The notes beneath the pieces are model-generated. The model did no database searches. It was given only the letters and a program-made list of their open reading frames with translations, and was not told where the DNA came from. The translations under genes were made by a program, and so were the position numbers. 64,000 bases of DNA. It comes from an archaeon (GTDB lineage Archaea > Thermoproteota > Nitrososphaeria > Nitrososphaerales > Gagatemarchaeaceae). The DNA lies in assembly GCA_021827865.1 (NCBI GenBank), contig JAKAUC010000009.1:707838-771837 (forward strand), given 5' to 3'. Of this stretch, positions 48,048 to 58,458 are shown one piece after another; the stretch's first letter is position 1, and each line of letters begins with the position of its first letter.

Positions 48048-51000
48048 ATGCGGCTCATATTGCAAATAGAGGAACTGAAACCCGGGTTAGTCGTTACAGG
48101 ACCCAAATGGCCCGAGCCAATTGAGATCAAGAAGGTCGAGACCAGCGGGGAATACGTTCACATCATTGGTTCTACAGTTGTCACCAAACAACATGTGGAC
48201 CAGCTGATTCCAGTCGCTGAATTCTCCCAGGTATCGGTAAGCGTCATCGAGACTGACTTCGGCAGCGAACCATTGAAGACTTTCCTAGCTATCGAAGCCA
48301 AACGGTACAGGTATGCTTCGCTGTACGATCCACTGCTCGCAATGAATGCCTCGAAGGTCGACCCGCTTCCACACCAGATTGAAGCTGTGTATGGCTACGT
48401 GCTGAAGCTTCCAAGAATACGATTCCTGATTGCAGACGACCCCGGCGCGGGCAAGACGATAATGGCAGGCCTGATCATCAAGGAACTCAAACTTCGGAAC
48501 CTCGTGAAACGGGTCCTCATAGTCGTCCCTGGCCATCTGAAGGACCAATGGAGGAGAGAGCTGAAAGATCGATTCGAGGAGACATTCGTGGTCATAGACC
48601 GGGGGTTGCTTGGGGCCCACTATGCGGAGAACGTCTGGGAGCGCGAGAACCAGATCATCACCTCAATGGACTTCGCGAAGAGAGATGAAATCCTCCCCTC
48701 GCTCGGGGCAACGAAGTTCGATCTGGTGATAGTCGATGAAGCTCATAAGATGAGCGCATTCAGGTATGGGGACAAGACCGTCAAGACCGCCAGGTACAGG
48801 CTTGGTGAAGTCCTCTCCAGGATATCCGATCCCCATTTGCTCTTCCTTACCGCGACGCCCCATAGAGGGGATCCGGAGAACTTCCAACTATTCATCGATC
48901 TACTTGAACCAGGGTTCTTCGCCACTGCCGAGATGTTGCAGGAATCAATCCGCAATCAGGACAACCCTCTATTCATTCGCAGGATGAAAGAAGACCTGAA
49001 GGACTTTGAGGGGAAGCCTCTTTTCCTTCCAAGGTACGTACAGACGATAGGGTTCAGACTCTCGACAGAGGAGAAGGACCTTTACAATGATGTCTCTCGT
49101 TATGTGACTGAGCAATACAACAGGGCATTGATGGCAGACAAGAGACGGAATGTTGCGTTTGCCCTTGTGATTCTGCAAAGACGTTTGGCTTCCTCAACGT
49201 ACGCGATACTGAGGTCACTCGAGCGAAGGCGTGACAGATTGGTTGAACTCCTGAATGGTGCTCAAAGGCCAGTTGAGCCGGAGAGAGTCTTTGATTTTGA
49301 CGATGTGGAGGAGATGAGTGAGGAGGAGCGTTGGAAGGCGGAGGCCCTTTGGGAGACACTAAGTGCGGCAGAGAATCGCCAGGAGTTGGGTGCTGAAATC
49401 AATACTCTTGGAGAGCTTATTGATCAGGCCAAATCCATCATTCAACACGAGTCGGAAGTCAAAGTCAATGAATTGAAGAATACGATGGATGAACTGAACA
49501 AGAAATCACCAAAGACGAAGATTCTGATCTTCACGGAAGCAAAGGACACGCTCGACTATCTTGAGAAGAAGATACGTTCCTGGGGCTACTCAGTGAACGT
49601 CATCCACGGTGGCATGAGACTTGAGGAAAGGGTCGAAGCCGAGAAGATATTCAAGAATGAAACCCAAGTAATGGTCGCGACGGAAGCAGCAGGTGAAGGT
49701 ATCAACCTGCAATTCTGCAATCTGATGGTTAACTTCGATATCCCATGGAACCCGAACCGACTTGAGCAGCGGATGGGAAGGATTCACCGTTACGGGCAGG
49801 CTCGCGAAGTTTTCGTCTTCAATCTCATTGCAACAGATACTCGTGAAGGCAGGGTTCTTTCCAGGCTCTTCGAGAAACTGGAAGAGATTAAGGAAGCATT
49901 GCAAAGCGAGAAGGTCTTCGATGTAATCAGTGAAGTCCTCTACGGCACGAACCTCTCGCAACTCCTGATTGAGGCAGCGGCAAGTGCCAGGAACATCGAT
50001 GAAATATTGAATGAAATAGACATCAAAGTCGATGACGAATACATACGCCGAGTCAGAGAGAATTTGGGCGAGAGTCTCGCGACGAGGTACATCGACTATA
50101 CACGATTGAGAGAGATGGCGCAGAAGGCCAAAGAGAACAGACTAATCCCAGAGTATACCGAGGCATTTTTCAAGAAGGCATTCGTTAAGTCAGACGGGAA
50201 GCTCAGGGATCGACAAGACAAGTTCCTTGCTGTAGAGTCCGTCCCGTTCGAGCTAAGGAACATTGCGAATGAAGACGGGTTCAAAAAGCGTTATGGGCCT
50301 CTGTTGAAAGCATATCCGAAGGTCACATTCGACAAGGATCTGGGGTTCAAGACACCGGACGCTGAGTTCGTCTCCTTCGGCCATCCACTATTCGAGGGAG
50401 TCCTTGAATGGATAGACCGCGAGATAAGCCCCGAATTGCAGAGAGGAAGCGTCTTCGTTGATCCAGAAGGCAAACTGGACGGTTACATACTGTTCCACGA
50501 AGGTGAAGTCAAAGATGGAACGGGCGAAATAGCAGGTAAGTCCCTGTTCGCTACATTCTGCGATCCCATTAGCGGGATTATCCAGAGCATCTCTCCGACC
50601 ATCATGTGGGACCTTGCAGAGGGGAAACGGGACGGACAACAAGTTACCAACATAGACGAACTGAAATCGAAGGTCCTGCCCAAGATCGTCGCAAATCTGA
50701 GTGAGTACATGGTGAGGCTGCTAAGAGATAGAATCAGACAGGCCGAGATCAAATCGAAGTATGGCGTAAGGTCTCTGGACGAATTGTCCCTGCGCCTCGA
50801 CGGAGAGTTAATCGGGCTCTATGGTCGCAAAGAAAGGGGCGAAATGGTAGACCTCGTCATTCGAAACAAGGAGGACCAGAAAAAACGTTACGATATCGGC
50901 AGGAGAGAACTTGAGATACTAATCCTCAAGGAGAAGAACCTGACGATGAGTATGCCTGCGTTCGTTGGTATCATACGGGTGCTTCCAATCTCTAAAGTCA

Positions 51001-51392
51001 GTGACGCGATGCACCGGGACGAAGAAGTGGAGAGGATTGGCATGGAGTTTGTAATGAAGTTCGAAAGAGAAGCGGGACGGGACCCCCAGGATGTTTCGAA
51101 AGAGAATCTCGGATTTGACATTAGATCAAAGACCCCGGAGGGGAGTTCGAGATATATCGAAGTCAAGGCTCGAGCACAAGCCGGTGCTGTAGCTCTGACC
51201 CAGAACGAGTGGTTCAAAGCACAGAGACTTTCGAATGACTATTATCTCTACGTGGTATGGAATGCGAGAGCGGGTTCGAGTCCAAAATTACTCATAGTCC
51301 AGAATCCAGCTGTCAATCTCGCTGTTGACCAAAAGGTAGAGATTGTCCGTTACGTCGTACCAGCCTCCGAAATCGAGAAGAAGGCAAATTAA
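48048..51392 (+). CDS. SNF2-family helicase with C-terminal DUF3883-like domain
   Basis: 1114 aa. The ATPase core has DDPGAGKTIMAGLII (motif I, about residues 130-144), DEAHK (motif II, about 230-234), LTATPHRGDP (motif III), GEGINLQFCNLMVNFDIPW (motif V) and RLEQRMGRIHRYGQ (motif VI, about 580-593). The C-terminal about 110 residues (LGFDIRSK then RYIEVKARAQAG) resemble DUF3883, a restriction-nuclease-like fold with a catalytic-type E-x-K. I chose ATG at 48048 because GAGAGG precedes it and a TATA-like CTATATC lies about 30 nt upstream. First gene of a helicase-methylase-ATPase operon; it abuts the methylase start. This pattern is known from DISARM-like and Hma-type phage defence loci. Confidence 0.9.
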   Translation: MRLILQIEELKPGLVVTGPKWPEPIEIKKVETSGEYVHIIGSTVVTKQHVDQLIPVAEFSQVSVSVIETDFGSEPLKTFLAIEAKRYRYASLYDPLLAMNASKVDPLPHQIEAVYGYVLKLPRIRFLIADDPGAGKTIMAGLIIKELKLRNLVKRVLIVVPGHLKDQWRRELKDRFEETFVVIDRGLLGAHYAENVWERENQIITSMDFAKRDEILPSLGATKFDLVIVDEAHKMSAFRYGDKTVKTARYRLGEVLSRISDPHLLFLTATPHRGDPENFQLFIDLLEPGFFATAEMLQESIRNQDNPLFIRRMKEDLKDFEGKPLFLPRYVQTIGFRLSTEEKDLYNDVSRYVTEQYNRALMADKRRNVAFALVILQRRLASSTYAILRSLERRRDRLVELLNGAQRPVEPERVFDFDDVEEMSEEERWKAEALWETLSAAENRQELGAEINTLGELIDQAKSIIQHESEVKVNELKNTMDELNKKSPKTKILIFTEAKDTLDYLEKKIRSWGYSVNVIHGGMRLEERVEAEKIFKNETQVMVATEAAGEGINLQFCNLMVNFDIPWNPNRLEQRMGRIHRYGQAREVFVFNLIATDTREGRVLSRLFEKLEEIKEALQSEKVFDVISEVLYGTNLSQLLIEAAASARNIDEILNEIDIKVDDEYIRRVRENLGESLATRYIDYTRLREMAQKAKENRLIPEYTEAFFKKAFVKSDGKLRDRQDKFLAVESVPFELRNIANEDGFKKRYGPLLKAYPKVTFDKDLGFKTPDAEFVSFGHPLFEGVLEWIDREISPELQRGSVFVDPEGKLDGYILFHEGEVKDGTGEIAGKSLFATFCDPISGIIQSISPTIMWDLAEGKRDGQQVTNIDELKSKVLPKIVANLSEYMVRLLRDRIRQAEIKSKYGVRSLDELSLRLDGELIGLYGRKERGEMVDLVIRNKEDQKKRYDIGRRELEILILKEKNLTMSMPAFVGIIRVLPISKVSDAMHRDEEVERIGMEFVMKFEREAGRDPQDVSKENLGFDIRSKTPEGSSRYIEVKARAQAGAVALTQNEWFKAQRLSNDYYLYVVWNARAGSSPKLLIVQNPAVNLAVDQKVEIVRYVVPASEIEKKAN

Positions 51393-51393
51393 G

Positions 51394-54084
51394 ATGGAAG
51401 ATAGAAGGTTTATTGAAGAGACGTTCCCTGTAAAGGAAGTCAGCGAGGAGTCGGTAAGAGAGAAGGGCATCAGACATGGGCATATTTCTACGCTCCATGT
51501 CTGGTGGGCCCGTCGCCCACTTGCGTCTTCAAGGGCGACTATCTTTGCTGCTTTGATTCCCGCGCCCAAGACGCATGAGGAATCAACCAGGATCAAGAGG
51601 TTAGTCATTGATCTCTCACGATGGGAGAATTCAATCGACAAGACGATTCTGGACAAGGCCAGAAAGGAAATTACAATAGCAGCCAATGGGGGCGTTCCCA
51701 AGGTTCTCGATCCTTTTGCGGGTGGTGGCGCTATACCTCTTGAAGCGCTACGTCTCGGGTGTGAAACATATGCGAGTGACTACAATCCTGTCGCGACTCT
51801 CATGCTCAAGTGCACACTTGAATACCCCCAGGATTTCCTGATGTCTGATGGGGAATCTCAATACGGTCTCGCTTCAGATCGGGTGGGCAACCCACTTGTG
51901 GATGCGGTCAGTAAGTGGAGTGATAGAATCTTTGCAGACGTCAAAAAAGAGTTGGCCAAGTACTATCCTGAAAGGGAGAAGGGTTCAGTCCCGGTGGGTT
52001 ACGTATGGGCCCGGACGGTAAATTGCCAGAATCCTTCCTGCAATGCTGAGATTCCGCTGCTGCGACAGCTCTGGTTGGCCAGAAAATCCAACATGAAAGT
52101 CTCCTTGTATCCGTATGTGCGAGCTGGGCGCGTAGAATTCAAGATCGTGGGTGATGGCTATGATCGATCGCCCGAAGGATTCAATCCTGCCAATGGCACT
52201 GTTTCGAAAGCCGTCGGGAAGTGCTTGGTCTGTGGCTCGATTGTCGACGACACAACAATGCGGAGATTGTTCGCTGATGGGAAATCCGGGCAAAGAATGG
52301 TCGTCGTAGTCTTCCACCAAAGTGGAAGCAAGGGCAAGAAGTTCCGAGTTGCGCGGAAGGAGGATGTTGACGACTTCTCAAAGGCTGCTGAACAGCTGAA
52401 ACTCAAGCGGGAGACCCTTGCGAAAGAGTGGGGCGTGGATCCAGTCCCTGACGAGCCCTTGCCTCCCAAGGAGACTTTGGGCTTCCGAGTTCAAAGGTAT
52501 GGGATGTTGGAATGGGGTGACCTCTTTAACCAACGCCAGAAATTGAGTCTGATTGTTTTTGCTGAAAAGTTGAGGGTCATCCGCGACCAGATTGAAGGTG
52601 AAGGTGAGGAACGCGGTCGGGCCGTCGTGAGTTACTTGGCGCTTGGTTTCGACAAGCTTGTTTCAGCTTCGAGTGTTCTTTCCAAATGGAAACCTACGTC
52701 CGTCCAAGAAACTCCTACTCTCGGCGGCGGCGGCAGGCAATCGCTTTCTATGACCTGGGATTACTTCGAGCTGAATCCAATTTCTGGAATCGGTATGAGT
52801 TGGCCGAAAACAATCGATGTAATGCTGGATAGCTTCAGGATTCTTAAGGAAACAACCCGACCAGCAATCGTTAAACAGAATTCCGCCTTGTCATTGCCCT
52901 ATCCGGACAATTACTTCGACGGTGTATTCACAGATCCGCCCTACTACGACAACGTACCGTATTCTCACCTCTCTGACTTCTTCTACGTATGGCTGAAGCG
53001 CCTAATAGGACAAATGTATCCTGAGCTGTTTGTGACTCCACTCTCCCCAAAAGAGAGCGAAATTGTCGCTTACTCGCATGGGGAAGGTGGTTTCGAAGGG
53101 GGAAAAGCGTTCTTCGAAGAAATGCTTGGTAGATCATTCGTTGAGATCAATCGCGTTTTGAGGCCTGGTGGGATAGCAGTGATAGTTTATGCGCACAAGT
53201 CAACGGCAGGATGGGAAACTCTCATCAACTCATTACTCAGCTCTGGTCTTGTGGTAACTGCTGCTTGGCCCATTCAGACCGAGATGAGGGAGCGACTTAG
53301 AGCCAAAGAATCGGCCGCCCTGGGATCATCCATCTATATGGTCGCGAGAAAGATAAGCAAATACGAAACAGGATTCTATCGTGAGGTCAGACAAGAACTC
53401 AGGGATCACCTCAATAGGAAACTCGATGGGGTCTGGGCCGAAGGTGTCCATGGTGCCGACTTCTTCATTTCCGCAATTGGGTCGGCAATCGAAGTATTCG
53501 GAAAGTATTGCCAAGTTCTGGATGATGAAGGAAATGTGGTACGCGCAGACAGACTGATTGAAGAGGTCAGACGAATTGTTACCGACTACGCAGTCAAACA
53601 AGTTCTCCACAACGGATTCGCGTCTGAAATCAAGCCCATGACACGATTGTATGTGTTGTGGAGGTGGGCATATGGTGATGAGATTCTGGAATTCGATGAC
53701 GCTCGGAAGCTTGGGCAAAGCGTAGGTATCGACATAGCACATGAATGGGGCAAAGGATTCATTCGGAAGGACAAGGAATTCGTTCGGGTCCTAGGGCCTG
53801 AGGATAGAAATCTGGATGGACTGGACAACCCCACGGAGCTCATTGATGTGATGCACAGGGTCCTTCTGCTCTGGAGAAAGGGGAAGCATGAAGAGATAAC
53901 TAAGGTGTTGCAGGAGTCAGGGTATGGGAGGAGTGACGTATTCTATCGTGTCGCACAGGCAATTTCGGAATCCCTGCAGAACGAAAGCAAGGAAAAGAAG
54001 TTGCTTGAAGGCTTCCTATCAGGAAAGGAGAGGGTTGTGAAAGAGGTCAAGAAAGAAGCTAGTCAAACGAGGTTGTTCGAGTGA
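51394..54084 (+). CDS. DUF1156-type DNA methyltransferase
   Basis: 896 aa. The N-terminal DUF1156-like segment has HISTLHVWWARRPLASSRA (about residues 31-49). DPFAGGGAIPLEALRLGCE (about 106-124) is the SAM-binding motif and DPPYYDNVPYSHLSDFFYVW (about 513-532) the catalytic motif of an adenine-N6 or cytosine-N4 methylase. About 400 residues lie between them, with a Cys pair region (ARTVNCQNPSCNAEIP and GKCLVCGSIV) that may bind zinc. ATG follows the helicase stop by 1 nt. The modification sequence cannot be predicted. Confidence 0.88.
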   Translation: MEDRRFIEETFPVKEVSEESVREKGIRHGHISTLHVWWARRPLASSRATIFAALIPAPKTHEESTRIKRLVIDLSRWENSIDKTILDKARKEITIAANGGVPKVLDPFAGGGAIPLEALRLGCETYASDYNPVATLMLKCTLEYPQDFLMSDGESQYGLASDRVGNPLVDAVSKWSDRIFADVKKELAKYYPEREKGSVPVGYVWARTVNCQNPSCNAEIPLLRQLWLARKSNMKVSLYPYVRAGRVEFKIVGDGYDRSPEGFNPANGTVSKAVGKCLVCGSIVDDTTMRRLFADGKSGQRMVVVVFHQSGSKGKKFRVARKEDVDDFSKAAEQLKLKRETLAKEWGVDPVPDEPLPPKETLGFRVQRYGMLEWGDLFNQRQKLSLIVFAEKLRVIRDQIEGEGEERGRAVVSYLALGFDKLVSASSVLSKWKPTSVQETPTLGGGGRQSLSMTWDYFELNPISGIGMSWPKTIDVMLDSFRILKETTRPAIVKQNSALSLPYPDNYFDGVFTDPPYYDNVPYSHLSDFFYVWLKRLIGQMYPELFVTPLSPKESEIVAYSHGEGGFEGGKAFFEEMLGRSFVEINRVLRPGGIAVIVYAHKSTAGWETLINSLLSSGLVVTAAWPIQTEMRERLRAKESAALGSSIYMVARKISKYETGFYREVRQELRDHLNRKLDGVWAEGVHGADFFISAIGSAIEVFGKYCQVLDDEGNVVRADRLIEEVRRIVTDYAVKQVLHNGFASEIKPMTRLYVLWRWAYGDEILEFDDARKLGQSVGIDIAHEWGKGFIRKDKEFVRVLGPEDRNLDGLDNPTELIDVMHRVLLLWRKGKHEEITKVLQESGYGRSDVFYRVAQAISESLQNESKEKKLLEGFLSGKERVVKEVKKEASQTRLFE

Positions 54085-56639
54085 AACCCTTCCACGCGAT
54101 TGCGGTTCCTCACAAGGACGTTCTTGAAGGTAGACTCACGATGGATGTCTTCGCGGCTGATTTATGGGAAACCTACAATAAGCGCGCCCCATCCGAGTAT
54201 AAGGACGCTGAGCTCTTCTTCAAGAAGACATATCTCACGAAGGGACTCAAAAACCTCCTCGACGTCGTTCAGAAGCGCCTTGAAGGAAGGAGTGGCGATC
54301 CTGTCGTACAAATCCAAACCCCCTTTGGCGGTGGGAAGACCCATGCTCTCATCGCCATGTTTCATCGTGCCCAACAGTGGAAAGTGAATACTGTTGTAAT
54401 TGTGGGGACGGCCCTTGATCCCAAGGAAGACACCTTGTGGGGCCTTCTCGAGAAACAGCTCACTGGAAGCAACGAAACTCTGACTGGTAAAGTGTCTCCA
54501 GGCCGGGATGCGATCAGGAAGGTCCTGAACAAGCATCAACCAGTACTAATTCTGATGGACGAGGTCCTCGAGTACACGACCAAAGCAGCCGGTGTTCCTG
54601 TCAAAGATACGAGCCTTGCGGCGCAGACTCTCGCTTTCATGCAGGAATTGACCGAGGTTGCAGGAACTCTAGCGATGGTTTGCCTGGTCGTCACACTGCC
54701 ATCGAGTCTTATGGAGCACTATGATGAGAAGGCTGAGAAGCTTTTCCAGCAGTTGCAGAAGGTCGCGGGTCGCGTAGAACGGATTTACACGCCGGTACAA
54801 GAGAACGAGATCACTCAGATTATCAGAAGGCGTCTATTCTCCGAAGTCGACGAGGACGCCGCCAAAGCCACAGTCATAGAATTCTTGGAATATGCGGAGA
54901 AGGAAGGAATCCTGCCTGCGGGGAAGGAGTTTTCAGAATACAGAGACAGGTTCGTTGACTCGTATCCGTTCACCCCCGAGGTTGTCGATGTGTTATACCA
55001 CCGGTGGGGGAGTTTCCCCACATTCCAGCGAACGAGAGGGGTTTTGAGGCTTCTATCCTTGGTGATCTATTCGCTTCGGAAGAGTGCCCGTCCGTACATT
55101 ACGCTCTCAGATTTCGCATTAAATGACACAGAGGTGAGGAGAGAGCTCATCAAGCATATCGGACCTGAATATGACAGTGTCATCGCAGCGGACATCACTG
55201 ATTCCGATTCCGGAGCTTCCAGAATTGACGAGTCGCTGGGCAAATCATTCCGTGGATTCGAACTTGGAACCAGATCTGCGATATGTATCTTCCTGTATTC
55301 GTTCTCTGGTGGGCAGGAGAAGGGGGCCAACGTAGGCGAGATCAAGCGTTCTGCTACCACCACTGAAAACCCTTCCAGTGTCGTGGCCGAAGCTGTTGAA
55401 CAGTTGAAGAGCAAGCTATTTTATCTCCAATCATCCAACGAGAAGTACTTCTTCCTTAACCAACCTAACCTGAATCGGATCCTCCTCACCAAAATCGAGA
55501 ACATCAAGGATAAGGATGTGCAGGGGGTCCAATTGGAAATCCTTCGCCAGCAGGTTTCAGGCGGCCGGCTGAAGGTACTCCTTTGGCCTGACAAGTCGAA
55601 AGATATCCCTGACACGGAGGAATTGAAACTTGTGATATTACCCGAAAAAGATGAGAGTTTGATGGAGAGCATCCTCGAATCTAAAGGCGAATCACCCCGG
55701 GTTTACAGAAACATGATTTTCTTCCTATGTCAGGCAGAAACCGAGAAGGCAGCGTTCGCCAACATGATCAAAAAGAAGATGGCGTACGAGCAAATACAGA
55801 CAGACAAGACCGTCAAGCTCACTGAGGATCAGAGGAAGGAGGTGGGTAACAATCTTCGACGTGAAGAGGAGAACTTGAGGGATGGCGTCAAGAGGAGTTA
55901 CAGACTCGCCTTTGCGCCCGCGAAGGGCGGGTTCAAGGAGATTGACTTGGGCATTCCCACTTATGGTGAGAAAAAGAACCTTGCCGAAGATGTCTTTGAC
56001 AACTTGAAGGCTGAGCAGGAGTTGCTCGATAGGCTTTCTCCTCTTGTGATTAGAGAGAAGTATCTCAAGGATAGAGATTTCGTCAAGTTACAGCATCTGT
56101 ACGACGCCATGCTCAAGACACCAGGCGAGAGAAGAATCACGAGTAGGGCAGGGTTTGAGGAATCCATCATCCAGGGGGTCAAGCAAGGCTTGTTTGGTCT
56201 TGGAGAATTGAGTGATGCAGGTGATTCAGCCAAGTGCCGGGCCTACAAGGAGGATGCTCAGGTGTCCTGGGGTGAAGGTGAAGTAATCATCAAAGACGCG
56301 GTTTGCGTAGCTCAGTTCCTGCAACCCCAGGCAAGAGGCGGGATGTCCACGGGAGCTGGACCGATGACCGCAATAGGTGGTGTAGGAGCCACTCCGTCAA
56401 GTTCCAAAGTACCAAGTGCCTCAAACATGCTTGACCATGTAGACCTCGAGTTCTTCGTTCCGAGAGGGAAGGTGGCCCAGATTATGGGTATCATGAACCT
56501 GCTTCAAAGCAAGTATCAGTCGCTTCGAATAACAGTCAAAGCAAGTGACGGTAGCATGTCTCGGGATGACTATGTCAACAAGATCAAGGAATCACTGAGA
56601 CAACTCGGCATTGATATGTCTGAGACTCGTTTGGACTAA
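54081..56639 (+). CDS. DUF499-type AAA+ ATPase
   Basis: 852 aa. Walker A is TPFGGGKTHALIAMFH (about residues 80-95) and Walker B VLILMDEVLEY (about 153-163). The protein resembles the DUF499 family that accompanies DUF1156 methylases. A Gly/Ser-rich linker (AGPMTAIGGVGATPSSSK) near residue 760 leads to a small C-terminal domain (DLEFFVPRGKVAQIMGIMNL). The start is GTG, overlapping the methylase stop as GTGA, so the two are translationally coupled. It completes the helicase-methylase-ATPase operon. The mechanism is unknown; it may load or sense invading DNA. Confidence 0.85.
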   Translation: MKPFHAIAVPHKDVLEGRLTMDVFAADLWETYNKRAPSEYKDAELFFKKTYLTKGLKNLLDVVQKRLEGRSGDPVVQIQTPFGGGKTHALIAMFHRAQQWKVNTVVIVGTALDPKEDTLWGLLEKQLTGSNETLTGKVSPGRDAIRKVLNKHQPVLILMDEVLEYTTKAAGVPVKDTSLAAQTLAFMQELTEVAGTLAMVCLVVTLPSSLMEHYDEKAEKLFQQLQKVAGRVERIYTPVQENEITQIIRRRLFSEVDEDAAKATVIEFLEYAEKEGILPAGKEFSEYRDRFVDSYPFTPEVVDVLYHRWGSFPTFQRTRGVLRLLSLVIYSLRKSARPYITLSDFALNDTEVRRELIKHIGPEYDSVIAADITDSDSGASRIDESLGKSFRGFELGTRSAICIFLYSFSGGQEKGANVGEIKRSATTTENPSSVVAEAVEQLKSKLFYLQSSNEKYFFLNQPNLNRILLTKIENIKDKDVQGVQLEILRQQVSGGRLKVLLWPDKSKDIPDTEELKLVILPEKDESLMESILESKGESPRVYRNMIFFLCQAETEKAAFANMIKKKMAYEQIQTDKTVKLTEDQRKEVGNNLRREEENLRDGVKRSYRLAFAPAKGGFKEIDLGIPTYGEKKNLAEDVFDNLKAEQELLDRLSPLVIREKYLKDRDFVKLQHLYDAMLKTPGERRITSRAGFEESIIQGVKQGLFGLGELSDAGDSAKCRAYKEDAQVSWGEGEVIIKDAVCVAQFLQPQARGGMSTGAGPMTAIGGVGATPSSSKVPSASNMLDHVDLEFFVPRGKVAQIMGIMNLLQSKYQSLRITVKASDGSMSRDDYVNKIKESLRQLGIDMSETRLD

Positions 56640-56855
56640 CGATATTACTTGTATGTATGAAGGTTCTCGGAACGGACTCGTAACACGACGACGAATCCCG
56701 TACCTAGGATGTTGTTCCGTTTGAGATTCAATTCTTCAATTTTCTTCCAAATTGGCTTCAGTCGTATCATGACCCCACCTACTACAGATGAACAATTCAG
56801 ATTACGTTACGAATCCTGATAAGACTTAGAAAATAGGACCTGCGTGCACCGATAG

Positions 56856-58136
56856 ATGTCGGACAACTCGATTCAGGGAACGGAACTCCGAGCCCTCATC
56901 ACCAAGCGTTCGCCACGATTTGGAGGGGTGAAATTGACTTCGTGTGTAGTGAACACTAATGGAAGCTGGAATCATTACCTCAGCCGATTCATCTTCCTTC
57001 CAGAATCAGACGACTCGAATTATGACAAGCTACATGTTTATCCAAAGATTCAATTCAGAGAGACCAGAATCACTCTTGAACAGTTTTGGTCAATATTGGA
57101 ACGGATTGAGACAAAAGGTGAGCTGGCTGTTCCTGGTCTACCTTCGGTAGCCACTGGCAATACTGTGTCACGTTACCCAGGCATCAGAGAGCTATACCAA
57201 TCGGGTGAAAGATCGTTCGGATTGGATTGGCCCGCCCAAGTCTATGCCACAATTCCGCGAAACAATATGCAGGTCTCCTTGCAGAACGATCACTTGGTAG
57301 CCATAGACCAGCCTCTTTATGACAGTCCGCAACGCGCTTTGAAGGATGTCTTCGGTTTCGAGACTGGCCACATTTCGTTGATAGGGACCGTTCTTTTCGT
57401 TGTGCCGAATTACATTGCGAAGATCAATGGTATTCTGATTGGTCCTCGAAAGATAGAGCTCGGCGTCGTAATCGGAAAGGAAACCCACTACTCAGACCTG
57501 CTCGCCAAAGTCTATGTTGAGTCTGGTGATGCGACAGAGCAGAAGGATGTCGAAGTTACCGGGCCGTCAATACAGGCGCAACTAGGACTGGACGCGGACC
57601 ACTGTCTGGCCTATCTCTTTTCGAGAAATGGGAATGAAATTCTTGACTACAGACAATTCGGAATATCATGGTCGATATTCTCAAATGATATCACATTCGA
57701 AACAACGCCAGAGAATCTAGAGCAGTTGATTGCCCGAGGAGAAAGCAAACAAGTAGAATTCAAGGCCGCTATGCCAAAGAGATGGGAGGAATTCGCCGAG
57801 ACAGTAGTAGCGATGTCAAACGGGGACGGTGGAACAATTCTCCTAGGAGTTGACGATAACGGTTCAGTGGTCGGGGTGGAAGATTCGAAAATCACCGACT
57901 CTATTCACGAAGTGATCAGAAACTACTGTGAGCCGTCGATTGAACCCATGATAGACGTTCAAATGGTTCGTGGGAAACGAGTGGCGGCAGTCCAGATAGC
58001 AAAGGGAGAGAAGAGACCGTATGTATTGAAAGGTCGGGGAGCTTACGTGAGATTCGGAGCGACAGACAGGATTGCCTCCAGAGACGAGATTATTGAATTG
58101 GTTTCGCGTCCTCCTGGTGGTTTCGGCTTTGCATGA
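56856..58136 (+). CDS. Schlafen AlbA_2-domain protein with unknown N-terminal domain
   Basis: 426 aa. The C-terminal about 135 residues form an AlbA_2 (Schlafen) domain: ESKQVEFKAAMPKRWEEFAE (about residues 294-313), NGDGGTILLGVDDNGSVVGV (about 324-343) and later RPYVLKGRGAYVRFGATDR. The N-terminal about 280 residues are unrecognised and could be a sensor. Some Schlafen-type proteins are RNases in antiviral responses. It has its own promoter (TTAGAAAATAGG about 20-30 nt upstream) after a 216-base gap from the DUF499 gene, so it may be a separate add-on module. Confidence 0.8.
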   Translation: MSDNSIQGTELRALITKRSPRFGGVKLTSCVVNTNGSWNHYLSRFIFLPESDDSNYDKLHVYPKIQFRETRITLEQFWSILERIETKGELAVPGLPSVATGNTVSRYPGIRELYQSGERSFGLDWPAQVYATIPRNNMQVSLQNDHLVAIDQPLYDSPQRALKDVFGFETGHISLIGTVLFVVPNYIAKINGILIGPRKIELGVVIGKETHYSDLLAKVYVESGDATEQKDVEVTGPSIQAQLGLDADHCLAYLFSRNGNEILDYRQFGISWSIFSNDITFETTPENLEQLIARGESKQVEFKAAMPKRWEEFAETVVAMSNGDGGTILLGVDDNGSVVGVEDSKITDSIHEVIRNYCEPSIEPMIDVQMVRGKRVAAVQIAKGEKRPYVLKGRGAYVRFGATDRIASRDEIIELVSRPPGGFGFA

Positions 58137-58458
58137 TAGCACCCCATGGGGCCGCCCAAGCCTAACTTTCTTTTGGGATTCAGCAAGCTAAAATCAGATT
58201 GTCACAAACTAGAACAACGGCTATCAGCCAGAGGTCTTTTACGCGTCTACGGAGACATGATAGCGACCATTTGCACCGTCGTGACAACCCGATTGAGTAG
58301 TTTCAAAACGTTCAGGAGTCAGACTGCTTACCAAGTTCTGGGCGATTGCGTCATCGAACTGATTCATCAGCCCTGACCTTTTCAACCTGCACAGTATTCG
58401 GGAAGGTGAGACTGAAATCACCCCGTTCCTGAGTCACGCGGCTGAATCCCCGGTTCTG
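58137..58458 (+). other. Intergenic stretch after the Schlafen gene
   Basis: I see no convincing gene. Short frames exist on both strands without recognisable motifs. Composition is AT-rich like the island. Confidence 0.4.

Noticed and set aside
58146..58376. Plus-strand open frame after the Schlafen gene (76 codons)
   Set aside because: No recognisable motif, promoter or ribosome-binding site; it could be a small gene but nothing supports it.
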